38,863 nt of DNA from Micavibrio sp. (lineage in GTDB: Bacteria > Pseudomonadota > Alphaproteobacteria > Micavibrionales > Micavibrionaceae): positions 1 through 38,863 of the forward strand of contig NZAJ01000046.1 of NCBI GenBank assembly GCA_002687495.1. Reading direction: 5' to 3'. The position numbers and the translations under genes were made by a program. The stretch's first letter is position 1; the number at the start of each line of letters is the position of its first letter. Positions 33,645 to 38,863 of this stretch are shown one piece after another. The notes under the pieces are model-generated. The model was not told the DNA's origin and made no database searches. It saw only the letters and a list, made by a program, of their open reading frames with translations.

Positions 33645-34460
33645 CTACATATACCCTCGTGCGCGGAGCTTTTCGAAGCTGTCTTCGGTTTCTGTATCCA
33701 TAGAGCGACCAGCGCGTTCGGATACTTCTGTTACGCCCAACTCTTCGATAATGGCTTCAATACTATCAGCAGAGCTTTCCACCGGGAAGGTCAGGTTTTT
33801 CTCACCTAATGAGCGGTAACGCATCATCTTGCCAGTCTCTTTATCTTCGCGGGCTAGATACAGCTCGCAATATGGGATGTTCTCACGCTGATGGTAGCGC
33901 CAAATATCAATCTCAGTCCAATGCAAAATCGGATGCACACGCAGGTGCGCACCTTCAGGAAACTCTGTTTTATACTGATCCCAAAATTCTGGAGGTTGGT
34001 CTTTGAAGTCCCATGAGCCATCAAAGCTACGCGGACTAAAGACACGCTCTTTCGCGCGAAGCCCTTGCTCATCACGACGGATACCACCAAACATGCCTTT
34101 AAATTTATATTCTTCCATAAGGGTTTTAAGCCCTTCGGTTTTACGCATCGCAGAGCGCGTATTTGGCGGCAATGTTTGATCCATATCTTCTTCTGGTGGA
34201 CATTGCCAGTTAATGCAATCAAGCTCCCATTCATTGATCAAACGATCACGGAATGCATACACCTCATCCATCTCCATACCAGTATCTAGCAAAGTAACAG
34301 GGAAAGGAACACGGCCATAAAAGGCTTTACGCACCATATAAAGAAGCGCTGTTGAGTCTTTACCGATCGACCACATCATCCCTAATGGGTCGAGCTTATT
34401 ATAAGCCTCGCGAATGATGTAAATTGTTTTTGCTTCGAGTTCGTCGAGATATTTGTACAT
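33645..34460 (-). CDS. cysD: Sulfate adenylyltransferase subunit 2
   Basis: Catalytic subunit making APS from ATP and sulfate together with CysN. The PP-loop MMWSIGKDSTALLYMVRKAF (SIGKDST at 31-37) matches CysD, followed by PFPVTLLDTGMEMDEVYAFR, FGGIRRDEQGLRAKERVFS, ILHWTEIDIWRYHQREN and the C-terminal ERAGRSMDTETEDSFEKLRA. At 271 residues it is about 30 shorter than typical CysD. It is the first of the cys genes, 24 bases after the ugd gene, suggesting a common transcript from the promoter region at 35847-36084. Confidence 0.93.
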   Translation of the reverse strand: MYKYLDELEAKTIYIIREAYNKLDPLGMMWSIGKDSTALLYMVRKAFYGRVPFPVTLLDTGMEMDEVYAFRDRLINEWELDCINWQCPPEEDMDQTLPPNTRSAMRKTEGLKTLMEEYKFKGMFGGIRRDEQGLRAKERVFSPRSFDGSWDFKDQPPEFWDQYKTEFPEGAHLRVHPILHWTEIDIWRYHQRENIPYCELYLAREDKETGKMMRYRSLGEKNLTFPVESSADSIEAIIEELGVTEVSERAGRSMDTETEDSFEKLRARGYM

Positions 34461-34484
34461 ATTTCGTACTTACCTTTTTATGTT

Positions 34485-35846
34485 TTAAGAAACTTTTTTC
34501 AATGTTGCCGCCTCATCCGGCTCTACAACCTTACGACCAATAGACACATAATGGAACCCGCGCCCACGCATATCATCAAGTTTATAGATATTGCGCATAT
34601 CCACGAGCACTTTCTTTTTCATGATCTGATCCAAGCGTGCAAAATCTAGTGAACGGAACTCGTTCCACTCTGTAATGATCACCAATGCATCTGCATCTTG
34701 TGCAACATCATAAGCATTTTCACCCCATTCAATATCTTCGAAATATTTTTGAGCTTCTCCCATCGCAATTGGATCAAAGGCTGCTACTTTCGCGCCCGCC
34801 TCTTGCAAGATTGGAATAATTTGCAGAGATGGCGCTTCGCGCATATCGTCAGTGTTTGGCTTGAAAGATACGCCAAGGACACCAATCTTTTTACCCTGAA
34901 GATCGCCGCCGCACGCCTTCATCACGCGCTCTGCCATTGAACGCTGGCGCTCCGAGTTAACCCAGACAACAGTTTCCACGATATTTTGTGGGGCGTTATA
35001 TTTATGACCGATTTGCGTTAGAGCCAATGTATCTTTTGGGAAACATGAGCCACCATAGCCAGGGCCAGCATGTAAGAACTTTGAGCCTATACGCCCATCA
35101 AGGCCCATGCCTTTTGCAACTTCTTGTACATTCGCACCAGTTTGCTCACACAGATTTGCGACCTCATTAATGAAAGTAATTTTCGTCGCCAAAAATGCAT
35201 TGGCTGCATATTTAATTGTTTCGGCTGTTTCCGGTGATGTAATGACCATCGGGGTCTCATTGATATATAAAGGGCGGTATAGCTCGCGCATAATATCTTT
35301 CGCACGCTCACCTTCGACACCAATCACTACACGGTCTGGACGAAGGAAATCATTAATTGCTGCACCTTCTCGTAAAAACTCAGGATTCGAGGCTACATCA
35401 AACTCAATAGAAGAATCACCACGATTTGCCACTTCTTTTGAGACAATTTCATAAATTTCGCGGGCTGTACCAACCGGTACTGTGGATTTTGTGACAATCA
35501 ATGTATAGCCACTCATCACGCTGGCAATTTCTTTAGCGGCTTGATAAACATAGCTCATATCAGCATGGCCGTCATCCGCACGCGCTGGCGTTCCCACACC
35601 GATAAAGACAGCTGCCGACTCTTTAACAGCTTCGGCCAAATCTGTTGTAAACGACAAACGCCCTGCTTTAACTTGTTTCTCAACCAAGTCATCAAGACCC
35701 GGCTCATAAATAGGAATCTCACCGTTTTTCAAACGCTCAATTTTGCCCGTGTCTTTATCCACGCAGACGACATTAATACCGAATTCAGCGAAACAGGTTC
35801 CTGAAACCAAACCGACATAGCCAGTACCGACCATAGTAATTTTCAT
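34485..35846 (-). CDS. ugd: UDP-glucose 6-dehydrogenase
   Basis: Oxidises UDP-glucose twice to UDP-glucuronate using NAD. The N-terminal Rossmann motif VGTGYVGLVSGTCFAEFG is followed by ASNPEFLREGAAINDFLRPD. The catalytic Cys is in GPGYGGSCFPKDTLAL near residue 264. VLGVSFKPNTDDMREAPS marks the C-terminal UDP-binding domain. 453 residues is normal. AAGGAG at 35855-35860 lies eight bases before the ATG. It is the promoter-proximal gene of the minus-strand run reaching toward the cys genes and provides glucuronate or its derivatives for an acidic polysaccharide. Confidence 0.96.
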   Translation of the reverse strand: MKITMVGTGYVGLVSGTCFAEFGINVVCVDKDTGKIERLKNGEIPIYEPGLDDLVEKQVKAGRLSFTTDLAEAVKESAAVFIGVGTPARADDGHADMSYVYQAAKEIASVMSGYTLIVTKSTVPVGTAREIYEIVSKEVANRGDSSIEFDVASNPEFLREGAAINDFLRPDRVVIGVEGERAKDIMRELYRPLYINETPMVITSPETAETIKYAANAFLATKITFINEVANLCEQTGANVQEVAKGMGLDGRIGSKFLHAGPGYGGSCFPKDTLALTQIGHKYNAPQNIVETVVWVNSERQRSMAERVMKACGGDLQGKKIGVLGVSFKPNTDDMREAPSLQIIPILQEAGAKVAAFDPIAMGEAQKYFEDIEWGENAYDVAQDADALVIITEWNEFRSLDFARLDQIMKKKVLVDMRNIYKLDDMRGRGFHYVSIGRKVVEPDEAATLKKVS

Positions 35847-36024
35847 TACGCTTACTCCTTACTTCCAAGCGCTTGAGCGAATATTTACGATTATTACTGG
35901 CACTGTAGAAGTGCAAAAGCAAGCCCCACAGTTTTATTTTACCCACGATAATAGCAATTATGGCGCGTTAAATTCTGTTTTGTAAAATCCAACATAGAGC
36001 ATTGCGTTGCATAGGCATATTCGT

Positions 36025-36040
36025 TTAAAGTTCTCTTTAA
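36025..36040. other. Short inverted repeat upstream of the SapC gene
   Basis: TTAAAG (36025-36030), four bases, then CTTTAA (36035-36040), about 45 bases before the ATG. It is a possible operator or small hairpin in the 238-base divergent region between ugd and the SapC gene. Little else is readable in that gap apart from the two ribosome binding sites. Confidence 0.25.
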
Positions 36041-36084
36041 GTTTATAGAGTCATCACATTTCAATAGAGTAAAGGGATATAATC

Positions 36085-36870
36085 ATGGCGAGTAACGGTG
36101 CAGCTCCACAACAAGCAGGCGAAGGCAATATGCCTCTTTTTTACAAAGACCCGATGCCACTAGACGCAAAAAAACATTCTGAGCTAAGCCTAAAAGAGAA
36201 TTACGGCTTTAGCTATACTGAAGGTGTTAATGCTGTTCCGATCAACCTTATTGAAATGCCGCAAGTTTGCCATTTCTATCCTATCGCCTTTTCTCCGGAT
36301 GGTCGTGCAACACCAGTAGCAATTCTTGGCCTGCGCGATGGCGAAAACCTCTTTTTAGGTGAAGACAAAAAAAGCTGGGCAGCCAACACTTATATCCCTG
36401 CCTATATTCGTCGTTACCCATTTATCTTTTCAGAGCTTCAAGATAGCGACCAATTAACGCTATGCGTTGATCAAAACGAAGATATCATTGATCCATCAGG
36501 CAGCGGTCAACGTTTCTTTGATGCAGAGAGCAAGCCAACCGAACTTGCGAATAATGCTTTGGAATTTTGCAAATCCTATCACGCAGCTGCACAGCAGACA
36601 CTTGCATTCAGTGCAGCAATCGCAGAATCCGGTATTTTAATCGACAGAGAAGCACAGCTTAATATTAGCGGCAATAAACGCATTAAATTCAGCGGCTTCC
36701 AAATCATTGATGAGAAAAAACTCTCTGAAATTGATGATAAAACATTCCTAGAGTGGCGCAGCAAAGGCTATCTGCCGTTCATCTATGCTCACCTCTTCTC
36801 AGGTGCGCAGTGGCAGCATCTTTCCCAGATGCTTAATGCGCAAATTGAAGCTGGTACAGCGACAATCTAA
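36085..36870 (+). CDS. SapC family protein
   Basis: Matches the SapC family found in proteobacteria, whose biochemical role is not established. Characteristic segments: MPLFYKDPMPLDAKKHSELS near the start, FHFYPIAFSPD-like CHFYPIAFSPDGRATPVAIL, GLRDGENLF, and YIPAYIRRYPFIFSE, then CVDQNEDII. 261 residues, no signal peptide. AAAGGGA at 36071-36077 lies seven bases before the ATG. It is followed by a strong hairpin, so it is probably a single-gene transcript. Confidence 0.82.
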   Translation: MASNGAAPQQAGEGNMPLFYKDPMPLDAKKHSELSLKENYGFSYTEGVNAVPINLIEMPQVCHFYPIAFSPDGRATPVAILGLRDGENLFLGEDKKSWAANTYIPAYIRRYPFIFSELQDSDQLTLCVDQNEDIIDPSGSGQRFFDAESKPTELANNALEFCKSYHAAAQQTLAFSAAIAESGILIDREAQLNISGNKRIKFSGFQIIDEKKLSEIDDKTFLEWRSKGYLPFIYAHLFSGAQWQHLSQMLNAQIEAGTATI

Positions 36871-36887
36871 GCCGACATATCATAATC

Positions 36888-36925
36888 AATCCACACAGAG
36901 GCCCAAGCTGCTTTTTGTGTGGATT
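36888..36925 (+). terminator. Candidate rho-independent terminator after the SapC gene
   Basis: AATCCACACA (36888-36897) pairs perfectly over ten bases with TGTGTGGATT (36916-36925), around an 18-base loop, 17 bases after the stop codon. Only a short T-run (TTTT including the stem end) follows. Confidence 0.6.
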
Positions 36926-36927
36926 TT

Positions 36928-36948
36928 ATGGAATTATTGAAATTCCAT
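36928..36948. promoter_or_regulatory. Perfect 8-base inverted repeat upstream of the HTH/coiled-coil gene
   Basis: ATGGAATT, five bases, then AATTCCAT, about 70 bases before the ATG at 37017 and directly after the SapC terminator. It could be an operator, perhaps for the HTH protein itself, or a second weak hairpin; no T-run follows immediately. Confidence 0.4.
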
Positions 36949-37016
36949 CCTTGCATTCTTTTTCTAAACCATGCTAGTCATAACTCACATTTTCTAAAAA
37001 TTGGAGAGAGACCACC

Positions 37017-37577
37017 ATGGCAAAAGTAGGTGCACAAAGGGGAGCCGAACTTACAGGCAAATCGAAATCGACTATTCAGCGTGCTATGAATAGTGGCAAA
37101 TTGTCTTATGAGCTAGATGCGAATGGTCGCCGTGTTATTGATGTATCAGAATTAGAGCGCGTTTTTGGCCTTCAGAATATGTCTTCTGACAACTCATCAA
37201 ACACAGTTGAAGCTGAACTGGAAAAAGCATCTTCCATGCTTGAAATGGAGCGCATGAAAATGCGCATTCTTATGCTTGAGAAGCAAATCGAATCTATGGA
37301 AGAGCAGATGGATGATCTGAGAGCGCAGCGTGATCAGTGGCAGAAACAAGCCTCTCAAGTTCTTATCACTAGCCAGCACTCTCAAAAACAAGCGGAAGAA
37401 CTTGCCGCTGAACTTAAAGAGCGTGAGCGCCGTGCAAAAGAACGTCGCCAAAAAATGGAAGCAGCACGTCTTGAGCAGCGCATGAAAAAGCTTAAAGCTC
37501 AAAATGAAAATAGCGAAGCGGAAGAATCAAGCGCCTTTAGTTTTGGCGGTCTTTGGAAGCGTGCGAAAAACGCTTAA
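37017..37577 (+). CDS. Small HTH protein with a long coiled coil
   Basis: A 186-residue protein in two parts. Residues 1-50 (VGAQRGAELTGKSKSTIQRA, then NGRRVIDVSELERVFGL) look like a MerR- or excisionase-type winged HTH. Residues about 64-165 are a charged, Lys/Glu/Gln-rich coiled coil (MRILMLEKQIESMEEQMDDL). This layout is shared by plasmid proteins annotated as entry-exclusion or KfrA-like DNA-binding proteins; that resemblance is from memory and weak. GGAGAGAG at 37003-37010 is six bases before the ATG. The gene has its own terminator. A nucleoid, partition or regulatory role is conceivable. Confidence 0.75.
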   Translation: MAKVGAQRGAELTGKSKSTIQRAMNSGKLSYELDANGRRVIDVSELERVFGLQNMSSDNSSNTVEAELEKASSMLEMERMKMRILMLEKQIESMEEQMDDLRAQRDQWQKQASQVLITSQHSQKQAEELAAELKERERRAKERRQKMEAARLEQRMKKLKAQNENSEAEESSAFSFGGLWKRAKNA

Positions 37578-37610
37578 ACCCTTCCTTCTCCGCATAAGCA
37601 CTATAGATCA

Positions 37611-37634
37611 GGGCGCTTTTTAAGCGTCCTTTTT
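37611..37634 (+). terminator. Rho-independent terminator
   Basis: GGGCGCTT (37611-37618) pairs with AAGCGTCC (37622-37629), including one G-T pair, over a three-base loop, followed by TTTTT. It lies 33 bases after the stop of the HTH/coiled-coil gene. Confidence 0.8.
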
Positions 37635-37706
37635 ACTGCGCTAAGCGCTCTCTTTTCGCGTGATTAGCTAATGGAAATATAAATGCCAAAATGTTAGGAT
37701 GTAATT

Positions 37707-38225
37707 ATGAGAGCATTCTTTCGTCCGTTTTTAATCTTCTTAATGATCTTCAGCGTTTCGGCCACTACATTTGCGGCCGATGAGGCTGAGTACGATTTCA
37801 GCGATATGCCGGATGAGTATATTGAAGAGGTGAGTGAAGTTTATAATAGCTGTCAGGGCAATTTTACCAAGCGCATGTATTATGATTGTGAGTGTTTTGC
37901 GTTTGAATTTTTACAAAAAAGACTTGATGCTGAACCTTATGAGAGCACAGATGCGTTGGTCTTTGAACTGCGTTACATGTGTAGAGATGCTACGGAAGCG
38001 GCTGGTCAGGAATATAATTCATGCCTAACAAAGACGAATAATATGAAACCAGGTACAGACCCTGAGGCTTTTTGTGAATGTTATGCGAATAATTTCGCGA
38101 CAATGATTAATGATGCTATTCCAACACTACAATCACGCACTATTAGCCCATACAAGATACGCGCTTGGGTTATGTGCAATGACCCAAGGATGGCGCGCAA
38201 CCTATATGGTATCGCGCCACGATAA
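37707..38225 (+). CDS. Secreted Cys-rich protein with a duplicated four-Cys module
   Basis: A 172-residue exported protein. The N-terminal signal peptide is RPFLIFLMIFSVSATTFA with cleavage likely at residue 23-24. The mature part has eight Cys (49, 61, 63, 92, 106, 123, 125, 157) arranged as two repeats, each YNSC, then a CEC pair, then an MC; repeat 1 spans about 46-92 and repeat 2 about 103-157. Disulfides in the periplasm are likely. AGGA seven bases before the ATG supports the start. No family was recognised. It is convergent with the acyl-CoA dehydrogenase gene, seven bases apart. Confidence 0.82.
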   Translation: MRAFFRPFLIFLMIFSVSATTFAADEAEYDFSDMPDEYIEEVSEVYNSCQGNFTKRMYYDCECFAFEFLQKRLDAEPYESTDALVFELRYMCRDATEAAGQEYNSCLTKTNNMKPGTDPEAFCECYANNFATMINDAIPTLQSRTISPYKIRAWVMCNDPRMARNLYGIAPR

Positions 38226-38232
38226 GAAAAAA

Positions 38233-38863
38233 TCATTCCTCATTTTTGACTAGCGTTTTAGAGCCTTCAATCGCTGCATAAATATACGCCCCAGCATGTG
38301 GCAATATATTATATCTAAAGAAATCAGCTTGCTCTTGCGCATCAACGGAAAAGCGCGCACCTTTCCCAAGAAGAGAGGTCGCAACAATTATAGCGAAAGC
38401 CTTAAGATAAGGTGAGGCCATCGCCTCCACAAGATCGAGGTCTTTACTATTTCCCGCCACAATAAGCTCATCAATGCATTGAAGAAGCTGGCTTTTATAA
38501 AATTCAAGCTCCTTATCATCCCCCCACAGCATTTCACCAATGAAGGTTTTTACGCTTTTGCCGCTATCTCGCAGCGTTTTGCGGAACGCCAGATCAAGCG
38601 CCTGAATGCCGTTTGTACCTTCATATATAGGCAAAATTCTTGCATCACGGTAGAATTGCGCGGCGCCGGTTTCTTCGATAAAGCCCATCCCGCCGAAAAC
38701 CTGCACTCCAAGCGATGTAACCTCACACGCCATATCTGTACACCAGCTTTTAACTAAAGGCGTGAGGATATCCACGCGAACATCATCTCCCTCATCTAGC
38801 GCTTGCGCTGCTGCGTAGGTAAGCGCGCGCCCTGCTGCTATTTGCGATTTCATCGATTTTAGC
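38233..38863 (-). CDS. Acyl-CoA dehydrogenase, C-terminal part (gene runs off the window)
   Basis: The C-terminal third of an acyl-CoA dehydrogenase, an FAD enzyme of fatty-acid oxidation. The frame stays open through the window edge (LKS before MKSQIAAGRAL), so the Met at 38853 is internal and the 5' end lies outside. QVFGGMGFIEETGAAQFYRDARI and LPIYEGTNGIQALDLAFRKT are the hallmark C-terminal segments; YEGTN is near the catalytic base of this subfamily. The tail of about 100 residues after that matches the extra C-terminal domain of the longer DmdC/FadE-like members. Confidence 0.9.
   Translation of the reverse strand, partial: LKSMKSQIAAGRALTYAAAQALDEGDDVRVDILTPLVKSWCTDMACEVTSLGVQVFGGMGFIEETGAAQFYRDARILPIYEGTNGIQALDLAFRKTLRDSGKSVKTFIGEMLWGDDKELEFYKSQLLQCIDELIVAGNSKDLDLVEAMASPYLKAFAIIVATSLLGKGARFSVDAQEQADFFRYNILPHAGAYIYAAIEGSKTLVKNEE

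Noticed and set aside
1-38863. CRISPR arrays, tRNA/rRNA genes, insertion sequences, integrases or att sites
   Set aside because: None was seen on reading: no spaced direct repeats, no transposase or integrase motifs among the coding regions, and no RNA-gene signatures.

Overview
The window looks like a chromosomal segment of an alphaproteobacterium. The succinate dehydrogenase iron-sulfur subunit is of the alphaproteobacterial/mitochondrial type, and SapC-family and acyl-CoA dehydrogenase genes lie at the right edge. Genus cannot be set from sequence reading alone. Housekeeping genes (sdhB on the left; SapC, a secreted protein and an acyl-CoA dehydrogenase on the right) flank about 35 kb of surface-glycan genes, almost all on the minus strand. 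No tRNA, rRNA, transposase, integrase or CRISPR array was seen. No stretch longer than 300 bases lacks a gene; the longest intergenic gap is 35847-36084.

Layout, left to right. 48-2112 (-): sdhB and a compact ManC. 2240-4175 (+): two overlapping glycosyltransferases. 4188-7529 (-): a methyltransferase, a PglK-like ABC flippase candidate and an unrecognised one-helix membrane protein. 7628-8302 (+): a TylF-like methyltransferase. 8339-20291 (-): a nonulosonic (probably legionaminic) acid locus with ptmE-, legF-, legI-, legG-, legC- and legB-like genes. Mixed among these are methyltransferases, two GT-B-like transferases, a FemAB/GNAT-like protein and a flavoprotein. 20335-29476 (-): a second sugar-acid module with a transferase, zinc-ribbon methyltransferase, SDR, 2-hydroxyacid dehydrogenase, KdsB-like cytidylyltransferase, HpcH/HpaI aldolase, 6-phosphogluconolactonase, HAD phosphatase and glycosyltransferase. 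One unknown plus-strand gene (26929-27945) interrupts it. 29553-35846 (-): PAPS supply (cysQ, cysNC, cysD) and UDP-glucose dehydrogenase. 36085-38225 (+): SapC, an HTH/coiled-coil protein and a Cys-rich secreted protein. 38233 onward (-): a truncated acyl-CoA dehydrogenase.

How they work together (inference from families and context): ManC supplies GDP-mannose and Ugd supplies UDP-glucuronate. The Ptm/Leg enzymes would make CMP-legionaminic acid by the GDP-sugar route known from Campylobacter. The aldolase, HAD and KdsB-like set could make a second CMP-activated 3-deoxy-ulosonic acid. CysD/CysNC/CysQ would supply and recycle PAPS for sulfation. Six methyltransferases would decorate the glycan, and the ABC protein could flip a lipid-linked intermediate. 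No Wzy polymerase, initiating phosphoglycosyltransferase, Wza/Wzc export system, sulfotransferase or CysH is in the window.

The most striking observation is an 11-G homopolymer inside the methyltransferase gene directly upstream of the legG-like gene. It is in frame here, and gain or loss of one G gives early stops. This is the signature of a phase-variable contingency gene. Base composition also changes sharply from gene to gene, suggesting mosaic assembly of the locus.
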